Positions 46,741 to 57,550 are shown, counted from the stretch's first letter. The stretch: 64,000 bases of DNA from Sciurus carolinensis (GCF_902686445.1 NC_062223.1:37728998-37792997); one strand, 5' to 3'. Notes: generated from the letters alone by a model not told the origin. Translations and numbers: made by a program.

Positions 46741-46758
46741 TGAGCACTCTTTTTTTAA

Positions 46759-46910
46759 AAAAAAATATTTTTAGTTATAGATGAACACAATACCCTTATT
46801 TTGTTTATTTCTTTATGTTCTTTTATTTTGTTTTTTTCTTTATGAGGATGGAACCCAGTGCTTCAAATGTGCTAGGTAAGTGCTCTACCACTGAACCACA
46901 ACCACAGCCC
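46759..46910 (-). repeat. ID-type SINE with 18-bp target duplication
   Basis: atttttagttatagatgaac, an A/T-rich tail region, gaggatggaacccagtgctt, tgctaggtaagtgctctacc and actgaaccacaaccacagcc form a reverse ID element. tgagcactctttttttaa (46741-46758) and tgagcactcattttttaa (46911-46928) are the duplicated target, 17 of 18 identical. It inserted into the old L1. Confidence 0.95.
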
Positions 46911-46928
46911 TGAGCACTCATTTTTTAA

Positions 46929-47010
46929 TGATGTTATTTGGTTTTCATTATAAGTGAAGAGCCTAGTCAACATTTTGCTTATCTTTCTACTTGGAGTTTC
47001 TTTTGTATCA
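46929..47010 (-). mobile_element. Old L1ME/HAL1-like fragment, right part
   Basis: It continues the element after the SINE (gatgttatttggttttcatt, gtgaagagcctagtcaacat). The similarity is weak; the main support is continuity across the SINE target duplication. Confidence 0.5.
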
Positions 47011-47114
47011 AGGACTCTTGATATGAAGTTACTGTAGAGATCTGTATTTTGAAAATAGTATTTTGTGAGTGTTATATGTTCCTTGTTCCCTTCAATAGAT
47101 CATTCTTCTGTGTT

Positions 47115-47740
47115 TTTTAATTCATTCTTCTGTTGATTGTCACCTGGTCTGGTACAATAACTTGGACACTGTGATTTGTGCTACTATAAACATGGGTATG
47201 CATATCACTATAGAATACTGACTTTAATTATTTTATACAAATACTGAGGAGTGGTATAGCTGGGTCCTATTGAGGTTCCCTTCTTAGTCTTTTGAGCTAT
47301 CTCCATATTTTTCATAGTGGTTATACTAATTCATAATCCCACTAATAGTGTAGAAGTGTTCCATTTTTCCCTTGTCACCTCTGATTATTATTTGTTTTGA
47401 TGATTGTCCTTCTAACTGGATTGAGAAGAACTCCTCAGTGTGGTTTCAATTTGTTAAAGATTTGAACATGTTTCCATATATTTCTTAGCCATTTGTTTTT
47501 CTTCTTTTGAGAAATGTCTGTTAAGTTTATTTGCCAACTTGCTGATTGGATTATTTGGTTTTTGGTGTGTTCAGTTTTTTGAGTTCTTTATATATTTTGA
47601 ATATTAGTTTTCTGTCACAAGAGTAGCTGGCAAAGATTTTCTCCAATTCTTTTTTCTTCATATTCTTAATTATTTATTCTCCTATGCAGAAGCTTTTAAA
47701 TTTATTGCCATTCCACTTACAAATCCTTGGTTTTATGACA
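47115..47740 (-). mobile_element. Old L1 ORF2 C-terminal fragment
   Basis: attcattcttctgttgattg, then tgtgctactataaacatggg, actgaggagtggtatagctg, ccatatttttcatagtggtt, tgccaacttgctgattggat and tgagttctttatatattttg are reverse ORF2 in order, ending ttatgacattcataacagg. There is no 3'UTR and frames are broken. It is a different copy from the one at 46335, as it covers the same ORF2 region again. Confidence 0.85.
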
Positions 47741-48386
47741 TTCATAACAGGACTAAAATAAACAGTTTAATATGAATGAACTATTTTTGATAACTTCTAT
47801 TGAAAAGTCTATCTTTTCCCATTAAAATGTGAGTCATAATAAATCAGGTTTCCTCATATGCATGTTTCAGTTTCTGGTGTCTCTATTCTGGTACATGGGT
47901 CAATATTTCTGTTGTCTTTTTGGTGTCACATTTTCTTACTATTTTTTTTTTCTAATAATGATCTCAATCCCTTCCCATAAATGTGTTCTTTTTGAATATT
48001 TAGTCTCTTTGATTGTTTGTTCTTCTGTCAAAAAAGTAATTCTAGTTCTCTCAGGCAAGTAATTCAAAAGAGGTGGTGAAACTCCAGTGGCTTTTAGGAG
48101 TGAACCATGAGCTTACACTTTGTCTTCTGGAAAACGTAGATCAGCCGTATTCCACAAAGAAAGGAATTGAAGAAGGATTTAAATACCAGGAGGTGAGCAA
48201 CCTTGGAGTATGTCTTCTACAGTCTGTTTGAGAAAACATAAGTTACAGTAATTTTAGATATTATTACAAACATAAAACTTTTGAATTTTAAGACTCCGGA
48301 TGTTTCAAGACAGATTTATATGAGGGAAGAGAGGAAACCAGAAAACTAGTTTATATTTCCAAATGTCTTGCTCAGATTACCGTTTT
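47741..48386. other. Unique sequence
   Basis: A T run lies at 47943-47951. Sequence 48060-48230 has more balanced composition but no gene that I recognise. Confidence 0.45.
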
Positions 48387-48401
48387 AAAATTGTCACTGT
48401 T

Positions 48402-48693
48402 TTTAAGTCCTTTGGGTATAGGCCTAAGTGAGATAAGCCAATCTCAAAAAACTAAAGGACGAATGATCTCGCTGATAAGCGGATGAGGACATATAATGGG
48501 GGGTGGGACGGGCTAGCATGAGGTTTAGGGTTAGGTTTAGAGTTAGGCTAAGGAGAGCAGTAAGAATGAAGGAAAGAAGGACTGTGTAGAGGGAAAAGAG
48601 GGGTGGGAGGGGTGGGGGGGAGGGGAAAAATATAATAAACATCATTACCCTATGTAAACGTAAAAAAAAAAAAAATAATAAAAAAATTAAAAA
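48402..48693 (+). mobile_element. Young L1 3' end with a 19-bp inverted 5' tip
   Basis: The first 19 bp (48402-48420, ttttaagtcctttgggtata) are reverse ORF2. At 48421 the strand flips and forward 3'UTR follows: gtgagataagccaatctcaa, ctcgctgataagcggatgag, ggtttagggttaggtttaga, gggaaaagaggggtgggagg and attaccctatgtaaacgtaa, then an A-rich tail. aaaattgtcactgtt at 48387-48401 and 48694-48708 is a perfect 15-bp target-site duplication. The perfect duplication and intact tail mark it as one of the youngest insertions here. Confidence 0.95.
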
Positions 48694-48708
48694 AAAATTG
48701 TCACTGTT

Positions 48709-49544
48709 ATAGAGTGACTATAAAAAATTCTTGTATATTTCAACCCGTACAATTCCACTTTTTAGGTAAATATTAATATTCTCATTTTAAAGCCAAAGAA
48801 GCAAATTTAGAGTGCTCAAGTAACTTTTAACATTCATTTACAAAACCCCAAAGTGGCAGAAGTGGGCTTCTAATCTTTGTATATTCATCTTCAAGTCTCA
48901 GGAATTTTCCAGGTAATAAACTATCCCATATATCTGTAAGAGGATTTTATTGGTATTCTCTATATCAGAATAGGAAATATCTAGTTAGGTGCAAACTTTA
49001 TAAAGGGCATGCTTATTTGCTTTTTCCAAATTTCTAATAAATAGAAAAACAGCAAATATTGCTGAGAGTAATCCAGGTAAGGACTCATTCCTTCTTCAAC
49101 AATATCAGGAGTTAGTTTGGCTCAGAAATTCATAAGAGATAGCACAATATCCTGTGAAATAAACATCACATCAGAATAGAATGCAATTTTTGGTCTGTTA
49201 GACGTATTTTCAAATATATCAAACACTGATAATGGATATGCTTTTAGTCTAGTAGATTATGTTGCAAACTAGAATCCTTGAATCTCTCTTTTAAGGGATT
49301 CATGAGAAGTATCCTAGTTTTTCTATGCTTGCTCTTTTTCCTTTTTAAATATATTTTTCACACTGATGCACACTGTCTTCCTAATTCTTTATATCATGGT
49401 TAATATATTCATTATAAGGGTGGGGTAACAATGATGAAATGGAACATTCTTATACTATTCTTTGTGATAATAAAGGAAGCATGCTAGCTCTTCAAGTTAT
49501 TTTCCCTTACAGTTGCTTCCTGAGCTACATATGTAGGCCTTTTT
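48709..49544. other. Unique sequence
   Basis: No gene or repeat family is recognised. Confidence 0.45.
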
Positions 49545-49636
49545 ACTTTTTATTTTGCAATAGGGTCTCTCTCAGTTGCCCTGGCTGGCTTCAAACTTGA
49601 AATCTTCCTGTCACAGCCTCCTGAGTTCCTGGATTG
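49545..49636 (-). repeat. B1-like SINE fragment
   Basis: ttttgcaatagggtctctct, cagttgccctggctggcttc and cacagcctcctgagttcctg are a reverse B1. It is old and short, and no ID half is present. Confidence 0.8.
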
Positions 49637-50689
49637 CTTCTCATTTGACTATAGAACATTAATTTAAAATTTTAACCTCTTTAAAAAAATACTTTGTAGC
49701 ACCTAGGTTTGACATTAAGCTTTTAAAACAAACTTGTTAGTTGTGGGGTGCTGGGGAAATCCAGTAAGTGAAAATAAAAGTGATATTTGAAACAAAATGA
49801 AAAAACATTATATCTTAAAAGAAATAATATTAGTGAGTATGGATATATTAGCAATGACATGAGATACTTGCACTTTCAAAAAATGACTATTACATAAAAT
49901 GAGGCAAATTGCAACTTTTCCCACTGGTATGGTGGGTAGACTTTAAATTAGTAACTTTATCAAACCCTCTTAAAAATGCCCAACTAATTCTAGGTGGCAA
50001 CAATTTATTGTTCCTTTTATGTGTCCTGACTTAGCACATGTGGTTATTTCATGCAATTACCACATTAGTCTACAAGGAAGTCTGCATTTTAGTTTTAGGG
50101 TTTTAACTTTTATTGCAAATGTTAATGCAACATTAAAATTCAGCTTTAAGTTCCCAGGAGCAAGGAAATGCAAAGGGCAAGTTTCTCCTAATGTGATTAA
50201 TTTGTTATTCTATCTTAGACTTCTCATTAGGACATGCATTTATGTTTCCAACTTATAAATTAAAAAACATTAAACCCAGTTCTTTCTTTCATTATTTTAC
50301 TCAAAGGGGAGACCATCCTCAGTTATTATCTGTGACACAAACTCAAAGTATTTTTTTCCTTTTTAACTCTGCATCCACAAATTACATTACTTTCCCAGTC
50401 ACAGAATTTCCCTTGTTCTTTATTCAGGCCATGTCTATATACTATCAACAAAACTAGTCCAGAAGTAAAATGTCTAACAAAATATTTACTTTCATGTCAA
50501 TGTGATAACAAATGTAATCCTCTGTATTTTTTACAAAAAGTCTACATATTCAACATAAATGCTAAGACCACATCTCTACAATAGTCATTCTCCCCAGACA
50601 TGATTATATTTAATAATGATTTTCTACTTTTCAAAACACTTTATTATACCGTAGTTTGATCAGTAACTCTGGAAGAGACCAAAGACCCT
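49637..50689. other. Unique sequence
   Basis: No gene or repeat family is recognised. Small plus-strand frames at 50019-50457 overlap each other and match nothing known. Confidence 0.45.
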
Positions 50690-50960
50690 GATTTGAGTAT
50701 GAGTGAGCCACAGTTAAGGTCATAGACTTGGATGTTAAATAGACGTGAAGTTTAAACTTGAGATCACTTGAATAGTCATTTATAAGCCCTTGGGCAACTT
50801 ACTTTATCTTGACTTTCTAAGTCAAATCATAGTAAAATGTAATTATTCTGTGAACTACTACATTGGATTGTTATGAGATTTAAATAATTTAATACATGTG
50901 TTTGTGTAAAGGCAAATAACTATTTCTTAATACATACCTATAATTAGTCTTGAATACATA
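50690..50960 (+). repeat. MIR SINE
   Basis: aaggtcatagacttggatgt, then agcccttgggcaacttactt, gtaattattctgtgaactac, ggattgttatgagatttaaa and aatttaatacatgtg run in MIR order. Confidence 0.8.
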
Positions 50961-51369
50961 CACACATAAAAATACAATAACTTTTACATTAACATTCTTC
51001 TGAATTCCTGTAACATTTAATGTTCACAAAATTTTTGTACTTGCTTAACTTTAACATGTTTTCAATGTTACTGAATTTCAGCTTAACTTAATTTTGATCC
51101 AATAATACACTTATATTTTAAAAGTCTAAATTTTATGTTTTAGCACTTTTGATCCATGAATATTCTTTCAGAGTCTATCATGAGCAAGTGTATGTATGCT
51201 TTGTAGGTATACTTTAAAAGTTAATCACCTTTAAAATATAAAGTGGGAGTGGTTTTCTATAATATACTATATATGCAATACACATGCAGATATGATTTTA
51301 TAGAAATGTTTATATACATTTCCTGAAAGAAAGTGTTTGGAGGTATACTATTAATATAACTAATACTAT
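50961..51369. other. AT-rich unique sequence
   Basis: No gene or repeat family is recognised. Confidence 0.45.
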
Positions 51370-51615
51370 TATTAATAATAATAAACATTGATTAAGTATT
51401 TATAAAGTACCAGGCACTAGTCTAAGCACTGAAGGGATATTACATTAGTTAATCCTCACCACAACCTCATGGGATAGAAATATTATTATCTCTAACTTTT
51501 AATGGAGAACACTTAGCCCAGAGATTATTGCCTAAGTTTATGCAAAGTCCACTGAGTCTGTTTACTGGAATTCTTGCTTCTCATCACTCCATTCTATAAC
51601 CACTATACTATATGA
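51370..51615 (-). repeat. MIR SINE, nearly full length
   Basis: taataataataaacattgat, aaagtaccaggcactagtct, aagcactgaagggatattac, taatcctcaccacaacctca, tgggatagaaatattattat and ccattctataaccactatac are the reverse of MIR from end to start. It is the clearest MIR in the window. Confidence 0.92.
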
Positions 51616-52280
51616 AAAATTATCTAATCCAATGAACCAAAGCCCTGCCTGCTCGGAGATGAGGTTTTAGACAGAGTTGCCTCATGCAGTTATCTAAATT
51701 AATAAATTAATTGAGGAATCGAATATGAATCAGACAATATAAGCTGGAGTAAGAAGGTTGGTTTGTTCTCTGACTTTCTTTTTTGGTTGATATTTGATTT
51801 GAAAATTTTTCACCGATAATCCTAAATATCAAAAAAAGTTACTTATAATTTAAATATCAAATAAATTTTCTGTTATTCTTTTTTAAATTTTTAAAATACA
51901 TTTAATGGTTCAAGTTCTCTATTTTGCTGATAATATTGAATAATAAAATACACAATCTCAACAAAAAAGTAGCAAAATTGGAGGAAAATTTCAACATAAA
52001 AAATGATAGAAATCTTTTTTGTTGATTGTTATTTTGTTGTTTATTAACTACTGCTTCATTTAAACTCAGCTCATCTCCAAGCCTGAATAAAGCATATAGT
52101 CTACATTAGCCTAAAATAGGGACCGCTTTTACTTTAATTCACTGCTCATTTGGAAATTGCCAATAATTGCATGTTTTGTTTCCAATTTGTTGAATGATAT
52201 AATTGTATCAATTACACCTCATGTGTGAAAGGCTGTAAAGAAACACCTTGCTTTACTAAAGAGAAACAACTCTTTTTATT
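51616..52280. other. Unique block with a possible conserved element
   Basis: 52050-52262 contains tggaaattgccaataattgc, tgtatcaattacacctcatg and several CAAT/ATTA motifs in repeat-free sequence. It stops where a rearranged L1 begins. See findings. Confidence 0.5.
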
Positions 52281-52282
52281 CC

Positions 52283-53526
52283 TGTTCCCGTTTTAAAAGG
52301 GAATGCTTTCAGTTTTTCTCCATTAAGAATGATGTTGGCCATGGGCTGAGCATAAATAGCCTTTACAATGTTCAGGTATGTTCCCTATTTTTTCTAGTAT
52401 TTTGAGCATGAAGGGGTATTGTATTTTTGTATGCTTTTTCTGCGTCAATTGAAATAACCATATGATTCTTATCCTTAAGTCTATTGACATGATAGATTAT
52501 GTTTATCGATTTACGGATGTTAAACCATCATTGCATTCCAGGGATGAACCCCACTTGATCATGGTGCACGATTTTCTTAATATGTTTTTGGATATGGTTT
52601 GCCAATATTTTGTTAAGGATCTTTGCATCTATATTCATCAAGGATATTGGTCTAAAATTTTCTTTCCTTGATGTGTCTTTGCCTGATTTGGGTATGAGGG
52701 TGATATTAACTTCATAGAATGAGTTTGGTAGGGTACGCTCCTTTTCTATTTCCTGGAATACTTTGAGAAGTATTGGAATGAGTTCTTCTTTGAAGGTCTT
52801 GTAGAACTTGGTTGAGAATCTGTCTGGTACTAGGCTTTTCTTGAATGGTAGGTTTTTAATGGCTTCTTCTATTTCATTGCTTGATATTGATCTGTTTAAA
52901 TTGTGTATGTCCTCCTTGTTCAGCTGGGGAGGAGCATATGTCTCTAGAAATTTGTCAATATCTTCGGTAGTTTCTATTTTTTTGGGATACAGATTTTCAA
53001 AGTAGCTTCTCATTATGTTCTGTATCTCAGTGGTGTCTGTTGTGATATTTCCTTTTTCATCACGAATTTTAGTAAATTGAGTTTTCTCTCTCCTTCTCTT
53101 TGTTAGTGTGGCTAAGGGTTTGTCTATTTTGTTTACTTTCTTAAAGAACCAACTTTTTGTTTTGTCAATTTTTTGAATTGTTTCTTTTGTTTCAATTTCA
53201 TTGATTTCAGCTCTGATTTTAATTACTTCCTGTCTTCTATTATGTTTGCTCTTATTTTGTTCTTCTTTTCCTAGGGCTTTGAGCTGTAATGTTAGGCCAT
53301 TTAGTTGTTGACTTTTCATTCTTTTCTTAAATGCGCTCCATGCAATGAATTTTTCTCTTAGTACTGCTTTCATAGTGTCCCAGAGATTTGGATATGTTGT
53401 ATCATCATTCTCTTTGACCTCTAATTTTTTTATCTCCTCCCTGATGTTTTCTGTTATCCATGTTTCATTCAATAGCATATTATTTAGTCTCCAGGTTTTG
53501 GAGTAATTTCTGTTTTTTTTTGTCAT
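52283..53526 (-). pseudogene. L1 ORF2 linker and N-terminal reverse transcriptase part
   Basis: 332 open codons from 53526 cover the region after the endonuclease ([17 protein letters not shown]-like [10 protein letters not shown]) and RT motifs 0 to 2 ([50 protein letters not shown]). A stop at 52528 ends the frame. Downstream sequence still reads like NMIDHVN ... [11 protein letters not shown] (52440-52520) before the element is cut off at about 52281. The catalytic FADD motif lies beyond the cut and is absent. Confidence 0.92.
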
Positions 53527-54236
53527 TGATTTCTACTCTCAGTCCATTATGATCTGATAGAACACAAGGCAGTATCTCTATTTTTTTGCATTTCCTAAGG
53601 GCTGCTTTGTGGCATAACATATGGTCTATTTTTGAGAAGGTTCCATGTACTGCTGAGAAGAAAGTGAATTCACTCATTGATGGATGGAATATTCTATATA
53701 TGTCTATTAAGTCTAGGTTATTGATTGTGTTTTTGAGTCCTATGGTTTCTTTGTTTGGTTTTTGTTTGGAAGATCTATCTAGTGGTGACAGCGGTGCATT
53801 AAAGTCACCCAGAATTATTGTGTTTTGGTCTATTTGATTCCTGAAATTGAGAAGGATTTGTTTGATGTACAGGGATGCATCGTTGTTTGGGGCATAAATA
53901 TTTACTATAGTTATGTCTTCCTGATTTATGGTTCTCTTAAGCAGTATGAAATGTCCTTCTTTATCCCTTCTGACTAACTTTGACTTGAAGTACACTTTAT
54001 CTGAAATAAGAATGGAAACCCCCACTTTTTTACTGAGTCCATGTGCATGGTAGGTTTTTTCCCATCCTTTCACCTTTAGTCTGTGAATGTCTTTTTCTGA
54101 GATGAGTCTCTTGCAGGCAGCATATTGTTGGGTCTTTCTTTTTAATCCATTCTGCCAGTCTATGTCTTTTGATTGATGAGTTTAGGCCATTAATGTTCAG
54201 GGTTATTATTGAGATATGCTTTGTATTCCCAGTCAT
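53480..54236 (-). pseudogene. L1 ORF2 endonuclease domain, frameshifted
   Basis: ORF2 begins at 54236 (MTGNTKHISIITLNINGLN), 20 bp after ORF1 ends. The APE-type endonuclease nicks target DNA for L1 insertion. Key residues are visible: the LNINGLN asparagine, the QETHL glutamate, the LGDFNAPLSPLDR aspartate and asparagine, SKIDHMLCHK, and the SDHNGL aspartate and histidine. A frameshift at about 54060-54120 separates the first 68 codons from the rest. A second frameshift follows in the run of A at about 53512-53520. All catalytic residues are present, but the reading frame is not. Confidence 0.92.
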
Positions 54237-54255
54237 TTGGGCTTATTTTTGGTTT

Positions 54256-55354
54256 TTAACTTGGCTTGGTTTCTCCTTTGAGTGGGTTTTTCTCTAAGGT
54301 AGTTCCTCCCTTTGCTGACCTTTTGTTGTTTTTCATTTCCTCCTCATGGAATGTTTTGTTGAGAACATTCTGTAGTGCAGGCTTTCTATTTGTAAATTCT
54401 TTTAACTTTTGTTTATCATGGAAGGATTTTATTTCATCTTCAAATCTGAAGGTTAGTTTTGCGGGTATAGGATTCTTGGTTGGCAACCATGTTCTTTAAG
54501 AGCTTGAAATATGTTGTTCCAGGCCCTTCTAGCTTTTAGAGTCTGGGTTGAGAAGTCTTCTGCTATCTGTATTGGTTTCCCCCTATTTGTAATCTGATGC
54601 TTATCTCTCATGGCCTTTAAAATCCTATTTTGTTTTGAATGTTAGGCATTTTCATTATAATGTGTCTTGGTGTGGATCTGTTGTGATTTTGTGCATTTGA
54701 TGTTCTATAAGCCTCTTGTATTTGATTTTCCATTTCATTCTTCAGGTTTGGGAAATTTTCTGATATTATTTCATTGAATAGGTAGTCATTCCTTTGGTTT
54801 GTATCTCTGTGCCTTCCTCAATCCCAATAATTCTTAAATTTGGTCTTTTCATGATGTCCCATAGTTCTTGGAGATTCTGGTCATGATTTCTTACCATCTT
54901 CTCTGTTTGGGCAACTTTATTTTCAAAATTAAATATTTTGTCTTCATTGTCTGAGGTTCTGTCTTCCAAGCGGTCTAGTCTTTTGGTGATGCTTTCCATT
55001 GAATTTTTTATTTGGTTTCTTGTTTCCTTCATTTCAAGGATTTCCATTTGTTTTTTTTTTGTTTGGTTGGTTTTTTTTTTTTTTTATTTTGTTTTTTTTT
55101 TTGAGAATCTCTATCTCTTTGTTGAAATGATCTTTTGCTTCCTGCAGTTGCTCTTTCAACTGCTTATTGGTATTATCATTCATTGCCTACATTTGCTTTC
55201 TTATCTCATCCTTTGCTTCATGAATCATCTTAATCATGTATAATCTGAAGTCCTTTTCTGACATTTCTTCTAACCTACTGTCATTGGATTCTCTTAATAT
55301 AGAATCTAGATTTGTTTGGATCATTTTCTTCCCTTGTTTTTTCATGTTGTTCAT
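54256..55354 (-). pseudogene. L1 ORF1 (RNA-binding coiled-coil protein), broken
   Basis: ORF1 encodes the L1 RNA chaperone that packages L1 RNA with ORF2. The start ATG is at 55352-55354 (MNNMKKQGKK...). A stop codon near 55188 interrupts the N-terminal part. A lysine-rich stretch from A-rich DNA (55050-55105) precedes the coiled-coil segment (EILEMKETRNQIKNS, MESITKRLDRLEDRTSDNE) and the start of the RRM (NLRIIGIEEG near 54800-54850). Frameshifts lie between about 54490 and 54780. The C-terminal domain (LTFRFEDEIKSFHDKQKLKEF, KPALQNVLNK) ends at a stop at 54256. With at least one stop and one frameshift it is not functional. Confidence 0.88.
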
Positions 55355-55460
55355 GTTTCTTCCCTTCTAGCAGTGCAGGTCTGGGGTATTGAAGATTCCC
55401 CCCATAGGCTTAGAGTGGCCCTATAGGTTTCCAAAATCTTTTCTTTAAGGATATTCCCCT

Positions 55461-55770
55461 CTCTTTTTAATCCCTATTTTTTTATCCATTTCATAAACAA
55501 TCTTTTCCTTCCCCTAAATATTTTCTCCTCTCCCAACTTTTGCTAATACTGAACATTTGAATTATAATGAACAAGTAACAAAACACCACAGTAAACAGAA
55601 TTTGAGCCTGTAGCTTCTTACCAATTGTGTTTGAACACATTCTATTAGAAGAGTAATTCTGAACACAAGTTAGATTTCTTTCATTCTTTTCTTCTTTCAT
55701 GTTTAAAATGAAAAGGACATTTCATAATTATTTCACCACTTCTTCAAATCTTGTCTCAGCTCTTAGAGTT
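55461..55770. other. Unique sequence
   Basis: Nothing is recognised between the L1 5' end and the MER20-like element. The first 40 bp are T-rich. Confidence 0.4.
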
Positions 55771-55991
55771 AGACTGGTGTTTCTCAGTCTTGGTGCTACA
55801 ATATTTTGAGCCAGGTAATCATTTATGGTTAGGGCCTGTCTTGTGTATTGCAAGATATTTAGCAGCATCTATAGTCTCTATCATCTGGATGATAGCAGCA
55901 GTTTTCCCCAAGTCATGACAACCAAAAATGTGTCCAGATATTTCTGAATGTCCCCCAGGTTTTAAAATTGTCCCTATTGAGGATAACTAAG
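55771..55991. mobile_element. MER20-like hAT DNA transposon
   Basis: ggtgtttctcagtcttggtg, then ttgtgtattgcaagatattt, agcagcatctatagtctcta, tgacaaccaaaaatgtgtcc and agatatttctgaatgtcccc match the MER20 non-autonomous hAT-Charlie consensus in order. Terminal inverted repeats are decayed. I leave the strand open because the consensus orientation is from memory. Confidence 0.8.
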
Positions 55992-56549
55992 TCAGACTTT
56001 TCCATTTCTCATTTTTATATTTTTTAAAATTTTGTCAGCCTTTAAGCCAATATATTCTGAAATTATTAAATCCTAACTTTTAATATTATTTAGCACAGAG
56101 CTTATGAATATGCATACTACTCGGTCTCATAACATTTTAAAATATAGATTTGCAAAATTCTTTCAACATAGGTGAATGCATGGGTAGAGCCCAAAAGTAA
56201 AAGACCCATTTTAAGTAACTTTCATGTGAAGAATAAGGAAGTGGGAATACCCAATAGACATCTGTAGATAAGAGGCTAAATTTAGTCAAGTGATCAATGA
56301 TGGAGATCCAAATGGGTAAATAGTCTTCGTGGTGATATTAGTTCAAAATATGAGAATGCATAAATTGATTGTAGAAAACCATAATTGCAAAACAGAAGGA
56401 TGCAGAGTTAGAAGACACACCTAGTTAGATATTGCAAAAGGGAAATGGATCTGAGGAGACCATGAGGAAATGTTAAAGGTAAAGAAACATATCATATAAA
56501 AGATGTTAGTAAATACTGCTACAACACTGACGAAACAATAAAGAGGATG
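55992..56549. other. Unique sequence
   Basis: No gene or repeat family is recognised. Confidence 0.45.
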
Positions 56550-56665
56550 ATAACAACTCTCAAGTAATACTTACTGTATGATGGAAACTGAAACACTAGT
56601 ATTTACATGTGTGAATTTATAGCACCCCTGCAGTAAGTGGTCTCTGTTCCATATATGAGAAAGCT
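56550..56665 (-). repeat. MIR SINE fragment
   Basis: ctcaagtaatacttactgta, then atttacatgtgtgaatttat, agcacccctgcagtaagtgg and tccatatatgagaaagctgt follow reverse MIR. Weak but ordered. Confidence 0.55.
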
Positions 56666-56734
56666 GTATCTGTACCTTTATATCTGTAGACTCTCTCTGC
56701 CTTCCTTTCCAGTACAGCTTAGATTTGTAAAAGG

Positions 56735-56915
56735 CACCAATATTCATGGTTCAAATTCAGCTCTAGGGCCTGCTGGCTTTGTACCTGTGGATTAGTCATG
56801 TAAATGTTCTTAGTTTCTTCATCTGTTGAACAGGGATGATTATGGGAAATAAATAACTGAGGACATATAAAGTATTCATCATATACTGAGAGCATGTGGC
56901 ACTATTATTCTGTTT
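56735..56915 (+). repeat. MIR SINE
   Basis: gttcaaattcagctctaggg, then tgtacctgtggattagtcat, ttagtttcttcatctgttga and acagggatgattatgggaaa run in MIR order. It follows a reverse MIR 70 bp upstream. Confidence 0.75.
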
Positions 56916-57541
56916 GTTGTATTTAAAACATGTATCTGTTTTATTAAATGACATTTAAAATGGATTGGAAAAGCCTCTTCTAAACCATGTTAGAATAGTA
57001 CAAAATAGTAAGAATACAAATAAAGAAGTAAATGAGAGCTCTAGGAAATAAAATTAAAAATAGGTAGTGACCAGATAACCTTTATAAATGTTAAATATTC
57101 AGGTTTAGCAAATGAAATCTGTATTATGATGAATTAAGAAAAAATTATAGTTCAACCAGTATTTGAGTATTTCTAATGATTTGACCACAACACTCGATGC
57201 TAAATAATGAGGAATAGAGGTAACCAGTGACTTAACCTTATCTTTGCACAGTTCACAAGAGGAAAAAAGAATGGTAGTTTTTAAAGGCAATATTTTATTT
57301 CAATGTGTTTACACTAATTTCTTCCTGAAATACATTATGCTAGACTATATATGATATTCTAAATCTGAATAAAACTCAGTGCAGCTTTTCTCCTCTCAAA
57401 GGGTTTATAATATGTTGAAGGTAATCAAATTCCTTCAAACTGAGGATTTTCAGAATGAGGTCAAACAATGTTCATGAAAATGCAGTTCACTAACAAACTG
57501 GGAGAAAGTATTTCAAATCTAATGTAGTAGATAGCAAATTC
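56916..57541. other. AT-rich unique sequence
   Basis: No gene or repeat family is recognised. Confidence 0.45.
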
Positions 57542-57550
57542 TTAAATAGA

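Larger units (their letters stand above)
52281..55460 (-). mobile_element. L1 with intact 5' side but missing its 3' third
   Basis: On the minus strand the order from 55460 to 52281 is a short 5'UTR (reverse of agcagtgcaggtctggggta), ORF1, then ORF2 endonuclease and the first half of the RT domain. It stops near 52281 at the position corresponding to the RT middle. The rest of ORF2, the 3'UTR and the poly-A are absent. Ctctttttatt-cct (left, about 52270-52283) and ctctttttaatccct (right, 55461-55475) resemble each other, but are T-rich. It is a 3'-truncated copy, opposite to the usual 5' truncation. Confidence 0.88.

Noticed and set aside
48520..48555. Interstitial telomere or chromosome fusion point
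   Set aside because: The TTAGGG-like units are degenerate and lie inside an L1 3'UTR bounded by a target duplication, so no fusion is implied.
54938..55243. 101-codon plus-strand hydrophobic frame
   Set aside because: It is antisense to L1 ORF1. The hydrophobic residues come from poly-T opposite the lysine-rich tract.
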